From assembly GCA_033002965.1 (NCBI GenBank), contig JAURVB010013316.1, positions 310,001-374,000 of the forward strand: DNA of 64,000 bases, given 5' to 3'. The notes beneath the pieces were generated by a model, which was not told the DNA's origin, searched no databases, and worked only from the letters and a program-made list of their open reading frames with translations. Every line of letters starts with the position of its first letter. The stretch's first letter is position 1. The translations under genes and the position numbers were made by a program. Source of the stretch: Piper betle. Its lineage: Eukaryota > Streptophyta > Magnoliopsida > Piperales > Piperaceae. Below are positions 43,101 through 54,591 of this stretch, piece after piece.

Positions 43101-44507
43101 GTGGGTAGCTCAATTGTTTGACGTCCTCACATATCACGCTTGACGATTACAGAAAATATTCATGATCAGTATACTAGCTAGCTCCTAATTGGCCACTGAT
43201 ATATATTATACTTAGTGTCTTCCCAAATGTTGGCCTGGTTATTCGATCCGGGCTGACTAACTTATCACTTGCCTCCTAGCTCTAAATATTAACATAGCTC
43301 CAACTTTAAAGGTGCATTCCTGTTCCTAGTCTCTCTAGCTCAATCCTGATCTGTAAATTTAATCATCTGCATAAACTATACAAAGTTGAATGCGGCCTGG
43401 TATTATATTTCGGAAGTGGACAAATAAAAATTTGTTCATCTTATTTAAAGACGTAATTTAGTTGGTAGCAACGTATGATTAGCTAGAAATTAACCACATA
43501 TTATCATCTAATTGTACCGGCATGCTGACCTGGTCTAGTTTATAAGGTTATATCATAGTCAAGTTTTTACTAAACAGTTAATATATACTTAAATTGATTA
43601 AAAATTATATATCATAAACTCAACTTTATTCATTTGGTTAAAATTAATTATCTAAAATGTATTCGCAAAATGTAAAATATTTCAACCATCTAAACTATGC
43701 CAATAGAATATTAAAAATAAAGAAATTCTAAAACTTTAACCATTAAAAATTTCATGATTAATGTCCGGATAAAAATGATATTTATAGTTACATATAAAAT
43801 AATTAAATAATATTCAATTAAATATATAAATCAGTTATGGTAGAACATTATACCACTGATGTTTATATTTAAAATCTGTTCAATTAAATTAACTAAGCTT
43901 TTAACCATTTTTCTTATACGCTGAATAAAGTCTTCACCATTTTCATTCCATTTAATTCATAATGGTTCATTATAAATTGGTAAATGGATGATTATTTACG
44001 ACCCAAGCTAGCTCATGTATCAAATAATATAAATAGTCTTGTTACCGTCCGAAGACAGTAGTCTCCGATACACAAACCCAAGTAAGTACTTGAGGGAGAA
44101 AGACACACTCGTTACTCTTGTCCATGCAATGTATATGAAACCACTCAATAACAACTAGCTAACTGGTGTTGATTAGCACTATCATGCCCTATACTGTATT
44201 GTACACTGCCTTCTCGGCTTTTCTCCTTCTAAAATTCAATTCTAAACGTAATAAACAGCATGCCCATATTACAGCTGCTTGATTTTCCTACAAATACGGT
44301 ACGTATGATTTTTCACTCATTTTCCACTTTTTTTCCATAATCGTTTTTCACTTGCTCTGTCTTGTATAATAGTCCACGAGTATTTATGCCCTTGTCAGTA
44401 GGCGGTCTCTCTTGCACCTGACCGAATGGGACGACTAAAGAGGTAGCTAGCTGACCCAATTACACTGCTATAATAATGATAATAATAATCTTAGTAAACT
44501 TAGAGTT

Positions 44508-44546
<39 letters not shown>

Positions 44547-44911
44547 ATTCATGTCAATTTGGCTGTGCCAAAGCAGTGCCGTTCCTTTCTCTCTTACCCA
44601 TGATTCATAACCAAAAGACGAGATGGGAAATTTCGGGCACTGCATTGATTTCCCCATCCTACCACTTATAAGAGAGTGTACCGTAGCTAGCTACAATATC
44701 ATTCCTTACTACACTGCATTGATTCAGCATCAAGTGTTGCTGTGTAATACAAGGAAGCCAAAGCCTGAGATAAAAGCATGTCTACTTTCCTTATTGTGTC
44801 TTTCTCTCCGCCTCTTGCATCTCTACTTCACCTTCTCAGCTCTAACTTCTAACACCTGACCTGCTTCTTCCTTTTTTCTATTGTTTCCGGATCATGTAGG
44901 GAAAGGAGACC
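40177..44911. other. Gene-free region upstream of the SPL8-like gene
   Basis: No gene or RNA was recognised in about 4.7 kb. An (AT)n microsatellite lies at 44511-44541. The 41.2-42.5 kb part is less AT-rich and contains several open frames of 80-150 codons on both strands that lack domains and overlap one another. The last kilobase is the SPL8 promoter side, with CT-rich sequence at about 44790-44880. Confidence 0.45.
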
Positions 44912-46581
44912 ATGAACAGCTCCAGGCCTCAAGAACTTGGTGTCTTTGCAAACTGGAGATCAGCTCCTCACTCCATGCCTTTTGCAGGCTTGGAACTCGA
45001 GTCCCACAAACAGTTGTTAGATTTCGACGCCACTTGTGGGATGGATCATGTTTCCTTCATCAACCCTGCAACTAACCTTTTGGGTGTCTCCAACACTGCT
45101 GCCAATGTTGACACCTTCTATCCCAGCTCATTTCCTGTTCACCATGAGTACTATCACCAGAACGGGTTCGTCAAAAAAGAAGATCATGGTTGTTTTGGGT
45201 TCTATGAAAGAAACCTCTATGGTTCAAACATGGGGTTGAATCTCGGCCATCGGACTTACTTCTCTTCGGAGACCTCTGTGATCGATCGGCTCTTCAACCG
45301 ATCACGAGGCTTCTATCATACAAACCAGGTCCCCCGTTGCCAAGCCGAAGGTTGTAAGGTGGATCTATCCAACGCTAAGCACTACCACAGGAGGCATAAA
45401 GTGTGTGAGTTACATTCCAAAGCTACAAAGGTCATTGCAGGTGGGGTTGAGCAGCGTTTCTGCCAGCAATGTAGCAGGTAAGCGAGTTTGAGTTGAATTT
45501 CTGATAGAAACAGTTACATATTGGTGTGTCGGACACAATAACTAGTTGCGCTACCAAGGAAACGAAACTTTATGGGTTTTCGTCACTAGTTCTATTAGTT
45601 TCTTATAAGCGATTTTGTGCACAAATAGTGCAATGATTTAGTTTGTTAATTATGGCGAGGATTTGCACTTTGTAAGTAAGAAGTGGAAGTTATCACTTTG
45701 GTGATTGTCGAACTTCTTTTTCAAATCCTGTATGTTTTTTGAAACGTTTTTATTATAAGATGCATACAATTATTACATAGGGGTTTGTTCTTTAATTAAA
45801 CATCTTAAAAGAACAGTGAGGAGTAGGCAAAAACAAGATAAAAAACTGTAGGGGATCTAATGCATGAACAGGAAGGTAGAAAATGAACTTTATTAGATTA
45901 GCTGCGCCATTAAAGCTTGAACTTGGTGAGAGTCAGGTTCCATGTTTTGTCGGAGTTCGATGAGATGAAGAGGAGCTGCAGAAAGAGACTAGCTGATCAC
46001 AATCGTCGGAGGAGGAAGTCTCACTCATCTGGAAAGTCTCCTGCAAACTACACCAATGGTGCATCCCATTTTATCCATTTGACTAGTTTAGCTTCGCCGT
46101 CACTGTTGTCTCTTCATACACTTCTTCTTGATCATCTTAAGACAAGTCGTACTATTAAATGGTCCCTTTCATCACAGCTAATGTTTCACACATGTTCTTA
46201 ATCTGCTCTTAACATAACATGTCACACAGCAGGTGATCAAAAGGGCTCATCTTCCCTCTTCCACTGCTGACGGAGAAGGGAGAAGCACAGGAAGCAGGGA
46301 GGAAAGAGGATGCTATAGAGTGGCAACCAAAGCAGGAGCCGGGGCTTTCACTAGGCGGCTTTGTCAATATTGACGATAGAAATTGTTTCTCCCCTTACTC
46401 CTCAAGCCCCTCTGGTGCTAGAGATAGCAGTACCGGCCAAGTCTCAATCTCTTCTGCTACTGCTGCCGCTTGTTTGGTTGTGGGCAGCTCTTACCCCGAT
46501 CGGAGTCAACAGCAACCAACCCAGTTGCACAACTTGTTGCATCTCGGCCAGGCCATGTTCGAGGTGGGAGAAATGCTTTGA
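44912..46581 (+). CDS. SPL8: SBP-box transcription factor, SPL8-like
   Basis: Exon 1 is 44912-45477, exon 2 is 45937-46058, and exon 3 runs to TGA at 46579-46581. The SBP domain spans exons 1-2: [59 protein letters not shown] and [16 protein letters not shown]. Both zinc-binding sites and the basic nuclear-localisation stretch are complete. The SPL8 signature [12 protein letters not shown] precedes it. Family role: a nuclear GTAC-binding factor; SPL8 acts in pollen sac and ligule/architecture development and is not a miR156 target. I see no miR156 site. Exon 3 is uncertain. The strongest acceptor (after CAGCAG, 46232) reads GDQKGSSSL and hits TGA at 46267-46269. An AG at 46242-46243 gives an open frame to [11 protein letters not shown], which resembles the family end (FEVDFM). 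A small indel is the other explanation. Confidence 0.85.
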
Positions 46582-47533
46582 TCATACAAAAGCCTCCATG
46601 GCCATAGTACATAGAATCTGTACTTTTTATTATCAGTCCTTTGGTTGGAACTTCTAATTAAGTCTACTAGCTTGTAGCAAAATGCACCTTCTTAATCTTT
46701 TATGATCAGATGGGATCGATTGATGACAAACTACATCCTTCTAATTAATATGGCAAGCTATCTTATAACATTTATAGAGAAGTATCAATTGTTACATGAT
46801 CTGTCACATGTATTACCTCTATACTTCCTCATTTTCACGTATCAATGGACTGATCTGATCAAACTGCTGGGCATGGCCATGCCATAGCAGTTAAAATCGA
46901 TTTTTTTACAGTTGTTGGGTTAATTTATAGCTAACGCTTTCCTTGTTCTAATAATTAGGACAGTGATTCGGTGACATGACACGAGCAAAATAGGGGCAAC
47001 CTACAGATACCAACACAGTATAAATGCGTTCTTGAAGAATGTTTGCTAGGTCTGTACAGTGATCTGCGTTACACGCTCATTTGCTATTTATTGACTTGCA
47101 AATTAAACTCTTACTTTACATTATTTGTTGGGTTGAAAGTTTTATTCAACGCTCTATGAATAGTTTATTCTTTCGAATAAAGCTCAAAATAAGAAAAAAT
47201 TTTGGCTCCTCCCCGCCTGGATGAACGATGGCGACACTAGACGGCTCCACGCGAGGAGCCAAACGATATTGCAAAATAAACCATTTAATTTGCAGATTCC
47301 ATGTTGGGATTAACCAACGAAGAAAAAATACAAATTAAGAACTTGTGAGTTGCAAACAAATCTCAACAAAATATTCAGTTTTTTTCAATTTATATCAATT
47401 TTTTTTCCTTCATGGCTTTTTTTCTCCAAAGCCCAAAACCTCAAAGAAGAAAACATTTAACATTGTTTTTATTTCTTTCAATGACGTAAATCTATGAAAT
47501 CTTGATTTTTATCTAAAATAAGGTTACAATTTC

Positions 47534-47568
<35 letters not shown>

Positions 47569-49241
47569 GGAGGGACAACCCAACATTCCATAGTTTTCAT
47601 TCCATCTTTAACATGCATTTAATTTTGATTAAATATGACGAGTATAATAATTTCTTATAAAATTCACATACAAATTAAGAGTAATATAATTTAGTACTTT
47701 TTTATTTTTTATTTTTTAAAAAAGATCAGTTGATGCATTCATTTTGAGATAGTAAGCTCATACTAAAACTTATTGAAAAACACACTTATTCACGTGGAAC
47801 CTTCTGAAGCATGCATCATTGTAAATTAAGGGCATTTGGTTTCTAGAATATAGAAACATACATCCCAGCAGAAACGGATCTTGAGACTGAGTAGTCACCT
47901 CGTAAATCAAAGTTCAATTACAACAGTGAAAAGAATCCGTAATTCACAACTTAAATTTCCCAACCTTATTTTACCTTAACTGACTCAATAATGTACAAGA
48001 TAGTATTTGAAAATACTTAGGACACTTTCTAAACAAGTTTATTCTCCAAGCACTTCTATTCGATGTCCTTAAATAAACATCACAAAAATCTTAAATAATT
48101 TTGTAACTCTTATTTATTTTAACTAATAAGTTAGAGTTAAGAACTAAATTTATAACTATATGTTCCTTGTAAATTAAGGATAACTGATCAATGTTTTGGG
48201 AAGAAAAGGATATTGCTTTGTCATCTATACGTTTAATATAAGTGTCCGTGAAAACTCGTGATACTAAGGGTTCATCATTCATGCATTTTTTTAACCTTAA
48301 AGTTAATAAACAAAGGAATGACAAAATGTCCATCAAAGATCATGTTAGTACCAAGTACAAATCAGTTTTCATGTTTCAACTCCAATAAAAATAATACTAA
48401 TAACTTCGTAATTATTTTAACTTCTTATAATTACACTTTCAACAGCTTGGTAAATTTGTTCCGTATCCCCAATGTGTTTCACCTCCATTAGTGCGCCCCA
48501 AATTACTCCTCGGTAATCGGGATTAGGTAACTGTCAATGGTAATATAATAATTTATGATAAAAAATCACCATGCGGTGCAAGCCTTGGCTAGGGCTAATC
48601 CTCAATTATTAAATTCTGCTTGAAAAATAAGTTGTTCAAAACTTGAGTTCTTTCTCCCGATCTGCCTCCTCTGGAGGTATGCACTGGAGAATTGACGTTC
48701 AAGATGGTAGCAACACAAGAAGTGGCAAATGAGAGATCTGAAATTAAAATTGAGCTACAATTCGACTCTCTTTCTATTGTCATGGGAAGTCCAGTCTAGT
48801 TATATATAGAGAGACAAGAGCTAGAAATTTCTTCTAAACATTCTCTTCACAAAATCGAATCTTTTTTGGAATTTCCTCCTCTACATTTCCCAGAAACTTG
48901 ACTTGGTCTATTTTCATTTATCGGTTTTTTTTTCAATCCATCCGTTTCTTATCCAAAGCCAAAGAAGTGCTAGTTTGGAGTGGTTTTATCCAAAGCATCC
49001 ACTCAACCGTTTGACAGCAGATTAGAGAAGACGAAGAGCGGAAATGAGACTAATACAAATCAGATGATCCTTCCAGAATGTTTCACTCTCGCCCACTGAA
49101 CATGATGAACAGATGTTGCTGTTCTTGGTAGATTTAGAAGATATGGTCCACACCTACCATAATCTGCCTGTCTAGTTACAAACAAATGTTGAAATGTTTG
49201 ACTTCATAAAATTTCACAGTAATCAACGCTGATTTAGACTG
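46582..49241. other. Gene-free region between the SPL8-like and NFU3-like genes
   Basis: The ends hold the 3' regions of the two converging genes. An (AT)n tract at 47534-47558 runs into (AC)4. The rest is AT-rich; no gene or element ends were recognised. Confidence 0.5.
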
Positions 49242-50411
49242 CTACTCCATAAGTTGCACAGCAGCAATGGCAGGAATGTTGGCCCTCAATTTCTGAGTAA
49301 GAGCTGCCCGAACTGTCATCACCCCAGCTGCTGGTCCACAAAGTCGGACCTTCACAGCATACCCTTCTATGTGGACTAGTTCAAGAACTCCACCCCCTGT
49401 GCCAGCTAAATAAGGTCTTATCTCTAGCAGAATCTGCAATTTTGAGTGCCAAAACAGTTCATATTATTAGAGAGTTGAATCACACTAACATTCTGAAAGA
49501 GCTGGTTTGTGATTTCTTTCCCACCTTTTCGACATTATCTTCGTTGAGCTCTAGTCCCGCCTCATTATCAAGTATCTGCTCGACTGCAAGGATTTCTGGG
49601 ATTTTATCTCTTAATCGAGTTTCAATACCCATATTCAATGTCATAGTCGAACTTGGGCAAGACCCACATGCTTCTTGCAGCTTCAAAACAACCACAAGGC
49701 CGTCTATCTCATGCAGAACCACATTCCCACCATTGGCCATCAACTTGGTGTGACTTCATCCAAGATCATCTCAACATTTTCCTCTGTCAATGGTAGGACA
49801 CAACATGGTCTTGTAGCTCCAACCCCTGCAACCAAGCATTTTAAGTTACGATGACCTACCCATATTCAAAGATAATTACCATGGCTCCCACCTACAGCCA
49901 TTATTAACATCATTAATATTAATCTTTGAGCTTTGCGTTGATGTTATAAATTGAAGTATACACTAGCTAGACCGTTGCAAGCATTCTCTTCCACATACCC
50001 GTTCAGAAAGTTTATTGTCTACCCAGTTAATCTCCCATAGAAGTTTTGCTTCCTTTTGCTGTCAATAAAGTACCTGAAAATAAAATGTAGAACAGAGAGT
50101 ACGATCTATTAGATACTTGCTCGGCATTTCCTCTTCGAATAGCTCCACCTGCAGACCGCACAAAAGCATCTGGGATCAAACTGACCTCTGCTAAAACTGT
50201 CATGTCCGAAAGAAATTAACCTAAAAACTGAAGATCTCTGAAAACAAACAAAAACAAAAATCAGAAGAAAGACAACGCAAGATAATGAACTCGAACTTTA
50301 ACAACAATCTTCACCTAATCAAGTTACCTTGAAAGTGGGTGAACAGCTAGTTGAAATGAACTCGGGTGAAGGTGAAAGGGAAGGTGCTTTAGAGGTCCTA
50401 TCAATGGCTGC

Positions 50412-52332
50412 TGTCACAGGCCCGTTCGCAAGGCCTAATTTTTCGCCTCCGAGTTCCTGCCTGTGCGGCGTATTCCCCTCCCTGGGAACACTCAGCCTGA
50501 TACTCAACACGCAATAGCGGGAGCCAAGGCCACAAACACTACACTCGTGTTCGGCCGCAATACGCACCACCGAGGTTGACCCCTGCACGTCCAGCAGATC
50601 CACCCGCTCGGTGTTGCCCTCGAACAGCGCCCTTGATCGATCACCCGTGTCTGGCCACGCACCAGCACTTCGACAGCACTCCTGGCTATCGGCACGCCTT
50701 GCCGATAGGCTGTTCCAGGAGTCAAACAGCACCACCACCGCAGCACTGCCCGATCGCCCCACCAGCAACACGCCTGGTAGAGATCGTGCCTCTGTCCCTG
50801 TTCGTCTCAGCAACCACCGTCGCCTTGTAAACCTCGACCACGACCCGGTACTAAGGTTCCCTGCCTAAAACGTCAGACAACGAACACAACACAGATATAC
50901 GGGGAAACCCCAACCTTATATTAATCTGTCAATACAAGGAATTACAAGTACTCGACTCCTCTCTCAAGCACTCGCTCGGCTTGTGGACAGCCCCCACAGC
51001 CTCGCCCCCAATGTACCCAAAATACAAAGGAAGTCACACAAGGATTACCTGGCCCGAGTAACCCTCCCAGTTGCCAACACCAGCAACCTCACAACGTGCA
51101 CCTTGGATTCAAGCAAGCGTCTGGAATTCCAGCACTACTCCCAGCGCCGGCTGCAGCAACTCCCTCGCTTCTTCCCTCTCCAGGTTGCTCACGTTGCAGA
51201 CACCGATCAGCAGGTCTCACCACGAGAACAAGTTCCCAATCGGCCCTCTCTTCAGTCCGTCGAAGAGAAGTTCTCTTCTGTCCATCGAAGAGAAGTCCCT
51301 TTCTCCACGTCTGGCCTAACCCTTATATACTCCCACGAACTGCTGCTCCAAGATAACTCCGAATCTGCCAGCATCTTCAACTCCAGAGATCTGCAAGATC
51401 CACCGTGTTCAGCAACCTAGCCCATCTCCCGTCCAGGTTCATCCAACGGCCTTCAAGTTTATCTTCAGCAGTTAGTTGCAACTAACTTCTAAACGCCCAA
51501 TCTGGATAACTGCATATCTTCACCAAGATACTCCAGCAACGTCCAGGAAGCTTCCTCCTAACCGTCGGCTGCACCGCTAGGATCCCGTCTCGATCACCAC
51601 GGCTCGACCCTAGGCCTTGGTTCAACCTCGCAGCAACTACCGACCAACTGCCAGCAATGGTCCACCGCTGCGTCGCCCAAATCTGCACATCGCTACCGAT
51701 CAGGACCCAGTACCGCACCAAACAGCGGTACCCGCATGCCGCTCATGCCCGCGCCCATGCACCATGCAGCGCTCGCGCACCCGCGCCCGTGCACCCGCTC
51801 GCGCGCCCGCACGCGCTCGTCCGCGCGCGCTCGCCCGCGCTCGCGCCTGCGCGCGCTCGATGCCGCGCGCGCTCGCCCGCGCGCGTCCGCCTGTGCGCAC
51901 ACTTGCGCGACGCTCGGCGCGCTCGCTCGCGCGCGTCCTGCTGCTGCTCCCGGTAGCGTGATCGGTCCAAATACCGATCACCACGCAGCGCCTAGCGCCA
52001 GTGCTCGATCACAGCACTCGCTAGCGCACCTCGATCCGACCTTGCTGCTTTTGAGGTTTCTTCGAACCCGGACCCGGCATTGCTCGGCACACCATGTACC
52101 GACCCAAATGCCGGCACTTGCTGCTGTTCCCGACGCCTTGCTCCACCGGCATGCTCGGTCCTCCAGCAGCGTCGTGCAACTCGGTTTGGACTGCAACATA
52201 ATCACGGGTTAGCCTCGGTGTGTTGTTTCCACCACTCGGATAACCACTGCTATCCCCTTCATGGACGTAGGGAATCCAGGAACAACACCCAAACCCTGGT
52301 TCCCGGGACGTCCACGAATCAAGGCTGTAACA
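50412..52332 (-). repeat. 3' LTR of the gag-only element
   Basis: This copy is 1921 bp. Relative to the other LTR it has about 25 extra bases around 51278-51302 (a second GAAGAGAAGT unit), single-base differences such as CGCCCCCAATG near 51004, and a differently arranged GC-rich tract at 51740-51940. Its minus-strand frame from 50813 continues without a stop into NFU3 exon 1. Confidence 0.92.
51740..51950. repeat. CGCG-rich low-complexity tract in the 3' LTR
   Basis: Dense GCGCGC, CTCGC and CCCGCG words make this almost pure G+C. Overlapping open frames here on both strands are Arg/Ala-rich artefacts of composition. The matching tract in the other LTR (55890-56105) is arranged differently, so the tract is unstable or hard to assemble. 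Confidence 0.8.
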
Positions 52333-53373
52333 TCCTCCCCGACCAATGAAAGCCGATGTCCTCATCGGAAGGAAGGTCAGTCCTCCACGCAAACAAGTTG
52401 AATCCATTCTCCCATAGTACCGTCGCCGCGCTCAGTATCACAGACTCGCCGCACCATGGTCCCAGCCTCGCCATTGCATAGCCCCCGGTCCTGTATACTC
52501 AGACCTCGCATGTACACCCACATGCTTACATCGGCCATCTGCTCCTTGCTTCCGGATCCGAGTCTCCACCCGACTCGTCCATACAGTTCCCCGTGGTACC
52601 GAGAACTGCCGGCCCTAAGCAGCTGTAAGGCGTTGCAATGTAGCCAGTGTCTTCCATTCAACTGTCTCTTCTCTCCTCCATGTAAAGCACGTCTGGTAAT
52701 TGGCCCAGTACGCACTCACCCCATCTAGTGGCTGTCTTACTAGATGAGAGGGAATAGAGAAGACGGATTTGCCTCCCTGCAAACCCACACTTCATCAGCT
52801 TGCCGATTTGTAGCAGCCCTGGTCGACATGGTCGTGGATCACCCCATGAAGGCTCTAGACATACAAACCCTGCTCATTAAGAACAGTCTCTCGCACCCGA
52901 GGAAATAGCTGGTAGTTTGTCGACGCACCCTCTTCATCAAGTGATACTCTTGATCCGATGGTGTCTCATCATCAGCTGGTACCTTGATCATCAACTGATG
53001 GTAGTGAGCATCCGGCCTCCCGCACCACCCATAGGAACGAAAGTCACAACCGAATATCCGATGTCCACCACATGGACCGCTGTCTTACTCCCCAGACAAG
53101 GATATAGAGCTTCACCTTGCCCGCATGCAGCAACTCACTCTTGCAATCCCCGAAGTCCTTCTTGAACCCGTTGGCTAACTTCAAGAAGTCCCACACTAAG
53201 ATCACGAACACGCCCCGCATATCCACACCCTGCAGGACCACACGCACCTCGCCAACTCGCCGGGGTATCCTCCCTGATACCCAGGCTGGGGTCTTGGCCT
53301 CTGTCGGAAGACGTCACCCCTTGTGTCAACTAACGCTGACACCCGTCTCCCGTTCAACTCCATGGAACATATA
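52333..53373 (-). other. Noncoding interior of the gag-only element downstream of gag
   Basis: About 1 kb between the gag stop and the purine tract. No reverse transcriptase, protease or integrase motif is visible in any frame. Short open frames occur on both strands with no domain. This is where pol would be in an autonomous element. Confidence 0.7.
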
Positions 53374-54519
53374 TCACCCTAAGCCTCGCGGCTTAGGCTG
53401 TTCAGCCCTCAGAGGTCGCGCCATCTGTAACGTCGATAGGCGAACTGGCTCTTCTGAATCAGAACTTTCCTCGGCCTGTATTGCCACCATCTTCCCCTTC
53501 GGATTGTTCGGGCACTCCCTGGCCTTGTGAGGTCCGCCACATGTATAACACTGCAACTTCCTCACCTCAACAACCTGGGGATTTCCTGGCTCGGCCCTAG
53601 GAAAAACCCTCTTCCTCTCCTTTGGTCTCGGCTTGAATGATCTCCCATCACTCCCCACCGCCTTGCCTTCCTTGGGAACTCGGTCACTTCCACCCGGACC
53701 CGCAGCAGTCTTCAAGTCTACTAAGGCATCAGCTGCACCTAATGCGGTCTGCAAGTCCTGCACCTTTTGCCGCTTCAACTCCACCTGCGCCCAAGGTTGC
53801 AATCCAGACACAAAATTGAAGAGTTTATCGCTTTCTGACATGTCCTGAATATCCAAAAGACATGAGCTGAACTGCTTGACGTACTCGCGTACTGTTCCAG
53901 TTTGTCGAAGCTTCTTCAAAGCCTCCCTTGCTATCCAAGCTGTATTGGTCTGCAAGAACTGATTCCTAAGTTGTTCCCTCATATCCCCCCAAGTCTCAAT
54001 CCTAGGACGTCCAGCCTTCTCTCCGTCCTCGGTGCGTGTCCGCCACCACAATTTGGCGTCGCCAGTTAGAAACATACTGGCAATCGAGACTTGCCTATGA
54101 GTAGGAATCCCGGTAGCTCGAAAATATTCCTGCATCTCCCAGATGAAGTTCTCCAGATCTTTTGATGATCGGATTCCACTGAACTTCGTTGGCTCAGGCA
54201 CCTTAAGCCTTCCTGGGATTTCGGCTACCTGGTCAGCAACAATGTGCTGAGGCTGGTTGAGTACTGCACGCCTCAGAAGAGCCATCTCTGACCGCATCTC
54301 CTCCAAACCAACCCTGAGATTTTCGATCATCTCAGCCATTTCGTTGTCTCGCACCGCACTAGATTCCGGTGCATCGGCCACCCGCTCCATTACCTCGGTC
54401 AGGGTTTCCAGCCGATTGAACACCGTGTGGTTATTATCCCCACCATTGGTCGGCCCTCCAACCAACACCTCTAGCCGTGCCACTCTATCCTTAAGAGCAT
54501 CAACCGATCGTGTCTCCAT
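53374..54519 (-). CDS. Retrotransposon Gag polyprotein with zinc knuckle
   Basis: The frame encodes about 381 residues from the ATG at 54519, some 60 bases after the primer-binding site. A heptad-like N-terminal stretch (VDALKDRVARLEVLVGG, then ENLRVGLEEMRSEMALLRR) suggests a coiled coil. A plant gag core follows, with PTKFSGIRSSKDLENFIWEM, DAKLWWRTR, REYVKQFSSCLLDIQDMSES and LFNFVSGLQPWAQVEL. After a Lys/Arg-rich linker comes a zinc knuckle, CYTCGGPHKAREC, and then an acidic tail. Gag forms the virus-like particle and packages the RNA. The knuckle spacing is CX2CX3HX4C, one residue shorter than the classic CX2CX4HX4C. The frame stays open upstream through the primer-binding site into the 5' LTR to an ATG at 54993, giving a possible 539-residue form. 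No pol follows. Confidence 0.88.
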   Translation of the reverse strand: METRSVDALKDRVARLEVLVGGPTNGGDNNHTVFNRLETLTEVMERVADAPESSAVRDNEMAEMIENLRVGLEEMRSEMALLRRAVLNQPQHIVADQVAEIPGRLKVPEPTKFSGIRSSKDLENFIWEMQEYFRATGIPTHRQVSIASMFLTGDAKLWWRTRTEDGEKAGRPRIETWGDMREQLRNQFLQTNTAWIAREALKKLRQTGTVREYVKQFSSCLLDIQDMSESDKLFNFVSGLQPWAQVELKRQKVQDLQTALGAADALVDLKTAAGPGGSDRVPKEGKAVGSDGRSFKPRPKERKRVFPRAEPGNPQVVEVRKLQCYTCGGPHKARECPNNPKGKMVAIQAEESSDSEEPVRLSTLQMARPLRAEQPKPRGLG

Positions 54520-54591
54520 GTGATCGTCCCACCAAGGTCTTCTGCTGAATGAGAATGGTCCTTCGCACGTGAACCGCGCTCTGATACCTTC

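Noticed and set aside
44912..46581. miR156 target site in the SPL gene
   Set aside because: No matching stretch was seen, as expected for SPL8-type genes.
51600..51990. Long overlapping open frames in the LTR GC-rich tract (also 55770-56620)
   Set aside because: They are Arg/Ala/Pro-rich on both strands, differ between the two LTRs and reflect CGCG composition, not a protein.
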